Below are positions 27,867 through 35,361 of a stretch of 64,000 nt of DNA, piece after piece; position 1 is the stretch's first letter, and each line of letters opens with the position of its first letter. The stretch lies in assembly GCF_025345615.1 (NCBI RefSeq), contig NZ_JAODWD010000004.1, forward strand, positions 1-64,000. The letters are read 5' to 3'. A program made the translations under genes and the position numbers. The stretch comes from Mycobacterium deserti (GTDB taxonomy: Bacteria; Actinomycetota; Actinomycetes; Mycobacteriales; Mycobacteriaceae). The notes under the pieces are model-generated. The model saw nothing but the letters and a program-made list of their open reading frames with translations. It had not been told where the DNA came from and did no database searches.

Positions 27867-28781
27867 TCAGAAATCCCAGACAGCCGGGACGAAACGGAAG
27901 GCATCGCCGGCGACCGCCACGTGGCAGACCGACGGGAACGGCAGGTGAGTGGCCACCAGTTGCTCACCGCTCGCCGCCAGCTCCTTCAAGAGACGGACGC
28001 GAACGCGGGCTGATTCCTCGGGGTCGTGTTCGAAGCCGTTGTGCCACTGAGGTTGGTCGAACCCGGGCTGGAACACTGCGTCGCCGGCGAAGGTGAGTCG
28101 GTCACCGCCGGACTCCAAGCGGACGATGCTGTGGCCCGGTGTGTGACCGCCGGTGCGAACAACCATCACTCCGGGCGCCACCTCATACTCGGTCTCGAAC
28201 GGCTGCAACTGGCTGCGGTACACGTCCAGGAACAGGGAGGCGGTCGATCGAAGCACGTCCGGCACCGGTGCCGGCATGTTGGTACGGGAGAAATCTGGGG
28301 CTTCCCAGAACTCGGCCTCGGCGGCCGCTAGGTGGACCCGCAGATCCGGGCGCAGCCGGCCCCTCAGCCCATCGACGAGCAGGCCGCCGATGTGGTCCAT
28401 GTGCAGATGGGTCAGCACCACGTCGGTCACGGAGGCGGGATCGATCCCGGCGGCATCCAGTCGCATGGCCAACTGCCCGGCTCGGGGAAAGTCCGGGAAC
28501 TCGGTTCCCAGCCCGGAATCGATCAGGATCGTCCGGCCTCCGCTGCGCACCACGGCGACATTCAATGGCCAGTCGAGCATGTCCGGCGGCAGGAACATGT
28601 CCTTGAGCCAGGCCGCCAAATCGGCTGGGGCGGCGTTGGTGGCCATCGTGACCGCGGGTATCGGCAGCACCCCGTCACTGATCACCATCACGTCGATCGC
28701 GCCGACCTGCAACGCGTAGCGCGACGGAACCAACTCGTCGAGCCCCGGCCCGCCGGAATGTGGGATGTCGACCAAGCTCAT
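27867..28781 (-). CDS. Metallo-beta-lactamase-fold hydrolase
   Basis: 304 residues from ATG 28781 with AGGAGG upstream. The zinc motif HxHxDH is clear in LTHLHMDHIGG, with further ligands in GGHTPGHS, FAGDAVF and the terminal THLPFPSV. The layout resembles lactonase- or glyoxalase-II-like MBL proteins. No signal peptide, so cytoplasmic. Acyl-lactone or ester hydrolysis is possible, but the substrate cannot be read from sequence. It is upstream of the small secreted gene on the same strand, with a gap of 114 bases. Confidence 0.85.
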   Translation of the reverse strand: MSLVDIPHSGGPGLDELVPSRYALQVGAIDVMVISDGVLPIPAVTMATNAAPADLAAWLKDMFLPPDMLDWPLNVAVVRSGGRTILIDSGLGTEFPDFPRAGQLAMRLDAAGIDPASVTDVVLTHLHMDHIGGLLVDGLRGRLRPDLRVHLAAAEAEFWEAPDFSRTNMPAPVPDVLRSTASLFLDVYRSQLQPFETEYEVAPGVMVVRTGGHTPGHSIVRLESGGDRLTFAGDAVFQPGFDQPQWHNGFEHDPEESARVRVRLLKELAASGEQLVATHLPFPSVCHVAVAGDAFRFVPAVWDF

Positions 28782-28942
28782 GTTCTGATCCTCCTGAGCG
28801 CCGTAACCGAAGACAGTGTGGGAATCACCCGTCTTTCTCGTGGAACGGACCCGGCATCGAAGATTCATCCGGCGCACCGAATCCGAATTGCGTACGCCCG
28901 GCGAAACCCACCCTGGTCCGCCCGGCCGGCGGCGGGCGGTCG

Positions 28943-29773
28943 TCACAAACCCGCGATGATGTCCTGCCGCTTCGTCGCGTACTCGTTTTCGGTGATGCCC
29001 CCGGTGGAGCGCAGCGCCTCGAGCTCCTCGAGCCGCTGCGTGGTCGAGGTCTGCGGCGCCCCAGGTGACTCGGCCACCGCGGTAGAACCGGCCGTCGCCC
29101 GCACAATGGATGGCTGCCGCGCCGCAGCCATGCGGACGACGTCGCGGACCTGTTGGCGAGCGGCAGGGTTACTCTGCAAGTCCATCAAGTTGTTCATCCC
29201 AATGCCGTGGGCCATCAGGATCCGCAGGACCTCCATCAGGGGCTCGACCTGCCCGCTGAGGTCGAAGGTACGATCGTCGCCGGCAAGGGTGAACGTCGCA
29301 GGGATTATTCCGCTGAGTAACGCGCTTCTCTCCCAGTCGATTTCGTACTTGCTGGTCGCGGGGTCGACCAGCGCCACCAATTTGCGGCTGGTGATCATGG
29401 GGAGGCGGGCGATCGACGCGAGCACCCGGTCTTGACTGGTGAACGGTTGCAGGCCGGGCCCGGAGATCTGCAGATCGAGCTTCACCAACGGTTGGTCGTT
29501 GATGTGGGTTCCTGTCTCGTGAATGTTCACGACGTGGGCTAACGCCAGCACGCCGCTCCGCTCGAGGGCGGCGAGTCGTCCGGACAACCTCTCGCGTTTG
29601 GCCGTGATCACCACCGCGGCCACCACGTCAGCGACGGTGACCACGAGCCCCGACCAGAAGAACCAACTCATGAACGAGTCACGGTCGGACGCAAAGTACA
29701 AGAACAGAAAGAAAGGTCCGATCGCGCCGCACAACAGAACGTATGCCTGAACCTTCAGATAACGCCACAACAT
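28943..29773 (-). CDS. Membrane protein with C-terminal SHOCT domain
   Basis: 276 residues from ATG 29773 with GGAG six bases upstream. Two hydrophobic helices lie at the N-terminus (about 8-29 and 35-58), then a mostly soluble beta-rich domain, a linker of low complexity, and a C-terminal SHOCT motif (RLEELEALRSTGGITENEYATKRQDII). SHOCT is a short oligomerisation or recruitment module. The gap to the MBL gene is 161 bases. Function unknown. Confidence 0.8.
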   Translation of the reverse strand: MLWRYLKVQAYVLLCGAIGPFFLFLYFASDRDSFMSWFFWSGLVVTVADVVAAVVITAKRERLSGRLAALERSGVLALAHVVNIHETGTHINDQPLVKLDLQISGPGLQPFTSQDRVLASIARLPMITSRKLVALVDPATSKYEIDWERSALLSGIIPATFTLAGDDRTFDLSGQVEPLMEVLRILMAHGIGMNNLMDLQSNPAARQQVRDVVRMAAARQPSIVRATAGSTAVAESPGAPQTSTTQRLEELEALRSTGGITENEYATKRQDIIAGL

Positions 29774-29804
29774 TCGCTGCTCCTACTCCCTGGCCGAACT
29801 GTCG

Positions 29805-30197
29805 TCAGCCGAGCCTCGGACCCGGGACACCCGGAGGGCATGGCCCGGGAAGAAACATCGCCCAGCACATGCCCGGCGGAAGAGGCGGCGGCCCGGGACG
29901 CCAGTACTGGTTTGCCGGCGGCCCTGGCGGATTCGGTCCATCCCAGATGTTCTGCGCGACGTTGCCCTGCCCGTGGTAGACCCTCCAGTACTCGTGGCAG
30001 ATGCTTTCGTCCCAGCGCACCGGGTTGATCCTGTTGTTTCCGGTTTGCACCGGAGGATCCCCCGGGCACCAGGTGTATGGGCCACCCGGAGGGGTTTGTG
30101 CCTCGGCAACACCGGTGGACAAACCCAGGCCGGCTATCGCGAGGCTGGCGGACATCAGTGCTCCGGCGATGATCCGCTTTCGGTTGTGAGTGGACAT
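29805..30197 (-). CDS. Small secreted protein of the WCP/WD/CH type
   Basis: 130 residues from ATG 30197 with AAAGAG upstream. The signal peptide ends at about residue 33 (VAEAQ). The mature protein is Pro/Gly/Trp-rich with four Cys and the pattern WCPG-x(n)-RWDESICHEYW, then QYWRPGPPPLPPG and CWAMFLPGPCPPG. The protein at 33241 shares the WCP-WD-CH spacing, so both belong to one family of secreted mycobacterial proteins without known function. It sits behind promoter element copy 3. Confidence 0.8.
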   Translation of the reverse strand: MSTHNRKRIIAGALMSASLAIAGLGLSTGVAEAQTPPGGPYTWCPGDPPVQTGNNRINPVRWDESICHEYWRVYHGQGNVAQNIWDGPNPPGPPANQYWRPGPPPLPPGMCWAMFLPGPCPPGVPGPRLG

Positions 30198-30320
30198 ATT
30201 GTGCTCTTTCTGGTCGTAGGCTGCGTCGTCTGCGTCGTTCAGGCAAGGTTCACAAGGGCGCGTGCTCGCCGATCCCAAGTTCTAGTTCTGCGTGTCGCAC
30301 TGCCGCACACGTGATGTCGA

Positions 30321-30371
30321 TAGTTTGCGAGGTCCGCCCTCTCGGGCGCATGAGGTATACACCCCATATTC
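30321..30371 (-). promoter_or_regulatory. Secreted-protein promoter element, copy 3
   Basis: On the minus strand: GAAT, ATGGGGTGTATACCTCAT (30367-30350), GCG, then CAAACTA (30327-30321) 19 bases later. It faces the small secreted gene starting at 30197. Copy 4 lies 74 bases away, facing the other way. Confidence 0.58.
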
Positions 30372-30440
30372 CGACTGCCGGCTGCCGCTCCCGAGAGACC
30401 CTCGCTCACGCACTTAGCCAATCGCCGCGCGCGTCGACGT

Positions 30441-30490
30441 GAATATGCGGCGATCACCTCATGCGTCGGGCAACGGTCTTCGCCACACTT
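30441..30490 (+). promoter_or_regulatory. Secreted-protein promoter element, copy 4
   Basis: GAAT, ATGCGGCGATCACCTCAT (30445-30462), GCG-TCGGG, then CACACTT (30484-30490) 18 bases after GCG. It faces the broken lipoprotein gene at 30524, whose start codon is 33 bases beyond. Confidence 0.58.
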
Positions 30491-30523
30491 TTCCTCATCA
30501 CGCGACATGTCGAGGGGAGTGCG

Positions 30524-31081
30524 ATGCGCAGCATCCGGCTCAGGCGGCACCGGTGCCGCAGCCTGGCACGTGGCAATTCCTGGGCGGGCGTAAGTGGCCG
30601 TGCCGTGGCGGGCCTCATATTGACCGGTGCGTTGGCTGCGTGTCCCGACGGCGGTTCCGCTGGCGGGGCGCCGTCGAGCGCTTCGAGCCCAACGCAGCCA
30701 TTCGGTTCGCGTTGAGGGTCACTGACCGGACAGGCAATCCGAGAAACGCCGCAGTGATTTCCCTTGAGCCCGTTCCTGACCTCGGTGTCGAGACGCTCCT
30801 GGACCGTGAACTGGCCCGCCAAATCGAATTCATCGATGAAGAGGAGCGGGCCTCGATGACGACGACGCGAACCGCCGTCTGCGGACTGAAGGCGCAGAAG
30901 ACGGGCTCGACGGAACACCAGATACGGCTCAGCTACCAGCTTGGATGTCGTGACAAGAGCCGCTGGGCAGGCCTACATCGCGGGGGTCACCGTCATTACC
31001 ATGGACGGCAACGCGACATACCATCGCGATGCCGAGACGATACTGGCTGGGTTCCAGGTATTGCCGCCGGCCGCGGCGTAG
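30524..31081 (+). pseudogene. Frameshifted lipoprotein gene (LpqT/LpqN-like)
   Basis: ATG 30524 has GAGGGGAG just upstream and encodes a leader with lipobox LTGALAAC, but this frame stops at 30715. The next frame carries a convincing continuation (VTDRTGNPRNAAVISLEPVP, then ERASMTTTRTAVCG) up to about 30940. The coding potential then returns to the first frame (YIAGVTVITMDGNATYH, ILAGFQVLPP) and stops at 31081. Two compensating indels are needed, one between about 30660 and 30716, the other at the CTTGGAT near 30940. The C-terminal pattern resembles LpqT-type lipoproteins. Either a pseudogene or two sequencing errors. Confidence 0.6.
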
Positions 31082-31378
31082 CGAAATCCCCGGCGACACC
31101 GCAACGCGTGGAAGGCGGGGACCGACAAGGATTCCGCAACGCGTCGTGGTGCAGCCGGATCGCAACCCTGCGATATGGTCAAGCCGAGGCAGCCTCCTGG
31201 CACGCTGCCTGTGCAATCCGCGCGGCGAGCGGATCGAATGTTCAACCTCTTCTTCCTGGCCGTCCCTGGCGCCCGACCTTCATCCGTTATCCGAGACCGT
31301 CTGCCGCACCGGGTTTATGTCTCGCAGATCGTTCGATCGATACGGCACGGCCCTCAACCGCACAACAGAATGGAATGA
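31082..31378. other. Intergenic, no gene recognised
   Basis: This stretch after the broken lipoprotein holds only short unconvincing frames. The sequence gcaacgcgt occurs twice, near 31100 and 31137. I see no RNA gene or operator. Confidence 0.5.
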
Positions 31379-31915
31379 ATGCTGATGACCAACAACCGGA
31401 TTACCAACGGCACTGAGCGGGCGATCATCGAAGACATGCTCGATCGCAACCGCGAAGCGCTCATGGCGACTGCGTGGGGCCTGTCTGAGGCCGACGCCCG
31501 CCGACAACTCGTCGCGTCATTGACGACGCCGATCTCATTGATCAAGCATGCCGCTGCTGCGGAACGGATTTGGTTTCAACGGTTCTGGGCGGGACTCGAG
31601 GAAGACGAATGCGACGGATACTCGCGTCGCGACGAGGGCACCTTCGCCGTTGCCGATAACGAATCGTTGGCAGACGTGCTCGCCGAGTTCGAGCGCGCAA
31701 GCCAACGATCACGAGCGATCGTGTCCCGCTTCGACCTCGACGACACCAAGGACAATCCCCTCGAGGGAAGAGTCAGTATGCGATGGACCCTGCTCGCCAT
31801 GATCGAAGAGTTTGCCAGGCACGCAGGCCACGGCGACATCCTGCGCGAACAGATCGACAAGCTCGCACCGCAACAATCGACCTCACGAAGCGCCGCCTCC
31901 ACAAGCACCAACTAG
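31379..31915 (+). CDS. DinB/DUF664 family protein
   Basis: 178 residues from ATG 31379 (ATG 31385 is also possible). The four-helix DinB-like pattern is visible: a conserved His in SLIKHAAAAERIWF, and the C-terminal RWTLLAMIEEFARHAGHGDILREQID, whose two His residues complete the usual metal-binding triad. Relatives include mycothiol-dependent enzymes and uncharacterised DUF664 proteins. The C-terminal tail overlaps the convergent hydrolase gene by four bases. Confidence 0.85.
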   Translation: MLMTNNRITNGTERAIIEDMLDRNREALMATAWGLSEADARRQLVASLTTPISLIKHAAAAERIWFQRFWAGLEEDECDGYSRRDEGTFAVADNESLADVLAEFERASQRSRAIVSRFDLDDTKDNPLEGRVSMRWTLLAMIEEFARHAGHGDILREQIDKLAPQQSTSRSAASTSTN

Positions 31916-32808
31916 GCGCCGCTACGGTGTTCGATCACGAACTGGCGGATGTAGGCGTTCACCTCATCGGGGACCTCGGATGGCAGCGCGTGTGAGGCGT
32001 TGGGCCACAGGCGATATCGCCACGCGGGCACCACCGATTGAATCCGCTCAAGCCCTTTCCGTGAATCGTGAACTGTGTTGCCCGCCAGAAGAACTTGGAC
32101 CGGTAGGTGTACTGAACGCAGCAGACGATCACTGGGGAAACGCAGCGGCGGCGTGCGCAAGGGCGGCGCGAAGGCAGCGAACCCGGCCACAAACAGCCGG
32201 GCAAGCATATCGACGGAACTGCCGGGTGCGGGGTGTCCCGCAATCCACGCCGCCGCGCGTCCAGCTTGCGCGGAACGCGGCCGCCACAACAGGACCGCAA
32301 GACTTCGCCAGAACCTTGCGGAGGTCCGAGCCACCGTGCTGGCCGGATCAACCAGGGTCACCGTCGCCAACCGGCGGGGAGCGAGCGCTGCAGTGTGGGT
32401 GGCAAGCCAACCCCCGTAGGAATGCCCAACCAAATGCACATCACGTAGCCCTAGGCTCTCCAGAACCGCGTCAATGCAACGCGCGGAATCCGCGGGAGTG
32501 AACATCGCTTTCGACTGCATACTTGCTCCCGGCTGGCCCAACATATCCACGGCATAAACAGTGAAATCGGTTGTCAAGCCCGCGGTTTGGCCCCACCACA
32601 TGGCCGAGGTCAAGAAGAACCCGTGTATCAGTACGACAGGCACACCACGGTCTGCCCCGTACTGATACACCCGCACAGTGCCGAACTTCGTTGGGACGTC
32701 GTGCATGACATCCGGCCGGGGGCTGAGCGCATGTAACTCGTCGTACACGGCCAGATAGCGTCGACGTGCTTCCGAGTTCTTGAATCCGCCATGAGCCAAG
32801 CCCATCAA
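31912..32808 (-). CDS. Alpha/beta hydrolase
   Basis: 298 residues. Motifs: oxyanion region VVLIHGFFLTSAMWW, nucleophile elbow GHSYGG (Ser), acid in a loop near GNTVHDSRKG, and base in NASHALPSEVP. The region between is a helical lid. No signal peptide. It fits a general esterase, lipase or C-C hydrolase; the substrate is not predictable. Confidence 0.85.
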   Translation of the reverse strand: MMGLAHGGFKNSEARRRYLAVYDELHALSPRPDVMHDVPTKFGTVRVYQYGADRGVPVVLIHGFFLTSAMWWGQTAGLTTDFTVYAVDMLGQPGASMQSKAMFTPADSARCIDAVLESLGLRDVHLVGHSYGGWLATHTAALAPRRLATVTLVDPASTVARTSARFWRSLAVLLWRPRSAQAGRAAAWIAGHPAPGSSVDMLARLFVAGFAAFAPPLRTPPLRFPSDRLLRSVHLPVQVLLAGNTVHDSRKGLERIQSVVPAWRYRLWPNASHALPSEVPDEVNAYIRQFVIEHRSGA

Positions 32809-33240
32809 GAACCTCTCCGGTCAACGCGGCGGCGCACTACCGAGGTCGTGGTAGGCAGGGGACCGGCAGCCAGTCGATCAACCCTATCCCAGCTGGGATT
32901 ACGGAAATATAGCTCTCGCTCTGGGCAAGCACTACTCGGTGCCCGGGTGGATGAATTGTTCGACGAGCAGTTGGACGCGGTCCGAGTCGTGGCCTGCGCG
33001 TAGGCGCCCGGCAGGGTTCAGGGTGGGCACGCCTCCATCCAGCACATTGGAGTGATGCATCACCGCAGGCAGCGACGTCGCGAGCGCTCGGCCAACGCCT
33101 TGGCTCGAGGTGCCGGCTGCCGGCTGGGAAAAAAAATGAGGTAAAAGCCTCATGCGCGAGGACCGGTCAGCTGGCACGCTATGTGCAGCGAAAACCGCAC
33201 ATCAATGCCATCGGGGTGGCATCCGACGAGAGGAAACGTC
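32809..33240. other. Intergenic region before small secreted gene
   Basis: About 430 bases upstream of the secreted gene at 33241. Promoter element copy 5 sits at 33132-33181. The rest (32809-33130) has a minus-strand frame at 32932-33177 that matches nothing I know and has no ribosome site, so I do not call it. Confidence 0.5.
33132..33181 (+). promoter_or_regulatory. Secreted-protein promoter element, copy 5
   Basis: ATGAGGTAAAAGCCTCAT (33136-33153) is preceded by an A-tract instead of GAAT and followed by GCG-CGAGG. CACGCTA lies at 33175-33181, 18 bases after GCG. This is the most symmetrical palindrome of the five. It faces the small secreted gene at 33241, leaving a leader of about 55 bases. 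Confidence 0.6.
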
Positions 33241-33639
33241 ATGCACCGACCCGTTGTCGCGGGGTTTGCAATTGCGGCATTCTTTTCCGGAGTCATGAAC
33301 GTCGCAATTATGGGACTAGCCCCAAGTCCTGCTCAGGCCGCACCGCTGTGCTCGCCGTCTGAGGTGAAAGAGCCGCGGTGTGCACCGCCGGAGGGCCCCC
33401 CGTTCGGGTGTGACGCATTCGGCAATTGCGCCCAGATATGGTGTCCGGCGTCGGGGATGGAGGGTCTCCCGCACTGGGACATGAACGGTCCCTGCCATAC
33501 CTTTTGGTTCGACCCCAACGCCCCGTTGACCGATCCGGTCATGATCGAAGGCCGGCCGCCGGGCCCGCCGCCGCCTCCGCCGCCGCCGTGCATACCACTC
33601 GTTAACTGTCTGCCCGGGTTGACGCACCCGTTGCCATAG
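33241..33639 (+). CDS. Small secreted protein of the WCP/WD/CH type, Pro-rich tail
   Basis: 132 residues from ATG 33241 with AGAGGAAA upstream. The signal peptide (VVAGFAIAAFFSGVMNVAIMG) leads to a cleavage region SPAQA near residue 35. The mature protein has eight Cys, with CSPSEVKEPRCAPPEGPPFGC, then IWCPASGM and HWDMNGPCHTFWF. This WCP-WD-CH order is shared with the protein at 29805. A PPGPPPPPPPPC stretch and CIPLVNCLPG close it. Probably disulfide-rich and extracellular; unknown function. A strong hairpin terminator follows. Confidence 0.82.
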   Translation: MHRPVVAGFAIAAFFSGVMNVAIMGLAPSPAQAAPLCSPSEVKEPRCAPPEGPPFGCDAFGNCAQIWCPASGMEGLPHWDMNGPCHTFWFDPNAPLTDPVMIEGRPPGPPPPPPPPCIPLVNCLPGLTHPLP

Positions 33640-33644
33640 GCCTC

Positions 33645-33674
33645 GCCCCGGCCACAATTCATTGTGGCCGGGGC
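33645..33674 (+). terminator. Strong hairpin terminator without U-run
   Basis: GCCCCGGCCACAAT and its exact complement ATTGTGGCCGGGGC form a 14-bp stem with a 2-base loop, starting 6 bases after the stop of the secreted gene. No U-run follows, as is usual for mycobacterial hairpin terminators. Confidence 0.75.
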
Positions 33675-33753
33675 AGAAGCGATGGCTCAGCGAGAGCGGG
33701 CAGCGCGTTACATGCGATGAGAGCTGATTCATCTGACGACCACGGCAAGCATA

Positions 33754-33781
33754 ACTTGACATAATGTGGCTTATCGGCACA
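33754..33781 (-). other. dif: dif chromosome-dimer-resolution site (XerC/XerD target)
   Basis: Read on the minus strand: an 11-base XerC-type arm TGTGCCGATAA, a 6-base centre GCCACA, and an 11-base XerD-type arm TTATGTCAAGT. The 11-6-11 architecture is that of dif. The right arm matches the actinobacterial dif arm as I remember it and resembles E. coli TTATGTTAAAT. It lies in a gene-free interval. If functional, it marks the replication terminus and is where XerCD resolves chromosome dimers at division. Confidence 0.85.
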
Positions 33782-34034
33782 ACTTATCGCGGGTGGCCGG
33801 TGATGCACGAAGTCGCTTCTTGCCGGGTTGATCACGTCGGCAGGTGGAAAACCTCTTCATGCGGGTGTCTCCGCTGGCTTGGCTCTCTGGAGCGTTGCCC
33901 GTTTCATCGATCCAGTAGTCAGCGATTCCAATATGAGTGAGGCCGCTCATGGCCGCCGCGCTCGGTCTCGCTCGTCGTTGCCCGCCCGAAGTTTCTTCGG
34001 TCTCCCGCCCTGACACCACCCCCGGGCACCCATT

Positions 34035-34049
34035 ACGTCACAGTGACGT
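34035..34049. promoter_or_regulatory. 15-bp palindrome upstream of DUF899 gene
   Basis: ACGTCAC-A-GTGACGT is perfectly symmetrical, 211 bases before the DUF899 start. Related GTCAC-n-nTGAC sequences occur at 35110 and 35211, on the other side of the gene. The shape suits a TetR-type dimer; the regulator is unknown. Confidence 0.45.
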
Positions 34050-34259
34050 TTTGTGGTCCGATGGCGGTGCCGGTGTATCCACTGAGTACGCCGACGGCAC
34101 AACGTAATTCATCACGTGACATTTCGATCGCCCGGCGCTGTCCTCAACGTATTCGCTCGCCCGATGCGCCCGCGATGAGTTCCAGCCAGATTGCGAGTCT
34201 GTTCCGGTGACCGATGCGCGTCGTCGTATGACACTGCGCGAGACACCACGGAGGCCAGC

Positions 34260-35042
34260 ATGACAACCGCGCCGAGTGACCCGACCGCCGCGCTGCCGGG
34301 TCGACCGCCCGTGGTCGACCTGGCAACCTGGCAGGTCGCCCGTGACGAGCTGATGGTCCGCGAGAAGGTCCACACACGCGAGGGCGACGCCATCGCCGCG
34401 GCCCGCCGCCGGCTGCCGATGGTGGAGTTCGACGGCACCGTCCAGGTCGTCGGACCTGACGGCCCGGTACCGTTCCTCGACCTGTTTCAGGGTCGTGACG
34501 AGCTCGTGGTCTACAAACACATGTGGTACGACGGAGCGCCGCACCAGGGGCAGTGCGGGGGCTGCACCACGACGGCCTGGCACCTGAAGGACGCCGTCTA
34601 CCTCAACGCCCGCGGCGTCTCGATGGCCATCCTGACCACGGGCCGTTGGGACGAGGTGGCATCCTACGTCGAGTTCATGGGTTACACCCAGCCCTGGTAC
34701 TCGGTGCGCGACACGGCCGCACCGGTCGGCGACAGCATGGGCTCCATCACGTCCTTCTTGCGCGACGGCGACCGCGCGTTCCTCACCTACTCCACGACGG
34801 GCCGCGGCAACGAGCCGATCAACGGGTCCTTGGGCCTACTCGACATGACGCCGTACGGCCGCGGCGAGGCGTGGGAGGACAACCCCGAGGGCTGGCCCGC
34901 GGGGCGCCACTCGTGCTGGTTCTGGTGCTCGGACGCGGACGGGAACGCCACGTGGGGTCCGACAAGCCGCCCCGTGCCGCAGTGGACCCGCCCCGGCGCA
35001 ACCCCGGTGAAGAGCCTCGGCCGGCTTGGGCCACCTTCGTGA
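34260..35042 (+). CDS. DUF899 thioredoxin-like protein (second copy)
   Basis: 260 residues from ATG 34260 with GGAGG five bases upstream. It has the family pattern of the copy at 25070: REKVHTREGDAIAAARRRLPMVEFDG, then FLDLFQGRDELVVYKHMWYDGAP, and CxxC (Cys99-Cys102 in GQCGGCTTT). The C-terminal EAWEDNPEGWP matches EDWEDSPEGYP of the first copy. The two copies have clearly diverged, so this is not a recent duplication. Flanking palindromes suggest dedicated regulation. Redox role possible, substrate unknown. Confidence 0.85.
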   Translation: MTTAPSDPTAALPGRPPVVDLATWQVARDELMVREKVHTREGDAIAAARRRLPMVEFDGTVQVVGPDGPVPFLDLFQGRDELVVYKHMWYDGAPHQGQCGGCTTTAWHLKDAVYLNARGVSMAILTTGRWDEVASYVEFMGYTQPWYSVRDTAAPVGDSMGSITSFLRDGDRAFLTYSTTGRGNEPINGSLGLLDMTPYGRGEAWEDNPEGWPAGRHSCWFWCSDADGNATWGPTSRPVPQWTRPGATPVKSLGRLGPPS

Positions 35043-35109
35043 AGCCATGATCTGGATCGCCCCAGGCACTCCCCGCCCACCTTCCCAGGGGGCTGCCGCT
35101 CGGCAATAC

Positions 35110-35120
35110 GTCACTGTGAC
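35110..35120. promoter_or_regulatory. GTCAC-T-GTGAC palindrome
   Basis: A perfect 11-bp palindrome in the same family as 34035-34049, with partly matching flanks (ACGTCAC on the left, AAATCC on the right). Confidence 0.4.
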
Positions 35121-35210
35121 AAATCCGTGTCGCAGAGCCCCAGACCCGTTACAGAACAACAGGTTAGGCGCCCCCGCTATCGCACCCATCCGACCAATCG
35201 GCCCCATACC

Positions 35211-35221
35211 GTCACTCTGAC
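35211..35221. promoter_or_regulatory. GTCAC-T-CTGAC, imperfect copy
   Basis: One mismatch from the perfect palindrome at 35110. The downstream flank AATTCCGT resembles AAATCCGT of that copy. Confidence 0.35.
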
Positions 35222-35361
35222 AATTCCGTTGTGTGCGTTTTTCTTTGGCCAAGCTAGCCGGTCCGGGTGCATGTTCGCCGATCGTCAATCGGGTGAACGC
35301 ACGCCGACGAGGGGTCCCCTCGACCTCGGTACACCCGCTCCAAAGCGGGTAGTCGCACGGC

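Larger units (their letters stand above)
33675..34259. other. Gene-poor interval containing the dif-like site
   Basis: About 585 bases between the hairpin terminator and the second DUF899 gene. Short frames on both strands lack recognisable domains and ribosome sites. The recognisable features are the dif-like sequence at 33754-33781 and a 15-bp palindrome at 34035-34049. Confidence 0.55.
35043..35361. other. Intergenic region with two operator-like repeats
   Basis: About 320 bases with no convincing gene. Two similar sequences, around 35108-35122 and 35209-35223, share the form (A)CGTCACTnTGACAA and lie 101 bases apart as direct repeats. A T-rich run follows at about 35239-35248. Confidence 0.5.

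Noticed and set aside
30439..31416. 325-codon plus-strand open frame
   Set aside because: Only its middle matches a lipoprotein pattern; its ends are out of frame with the real signal peptide and C-terminus, so the locus is called a frameshifted gene instead.
32932..33177. 81-codon minus-strand frame upstream of the secreted gene
   Set aside because: No recognisable family, no ribosome site, and it covers the promoter element on the other strand.
33828..34013. Short frames between the dif-like site and DUF899
   Set aside because: Low-complexity products without start signals; more likely spacer DNA.
34035..34049. matS-like terminus macrodomain site, because of closeness to dif
   Set aside because: The half-sites are in the opposite order (GTCAC then GTGAC) and MatP/matS is known from gamma-proteobacteria.
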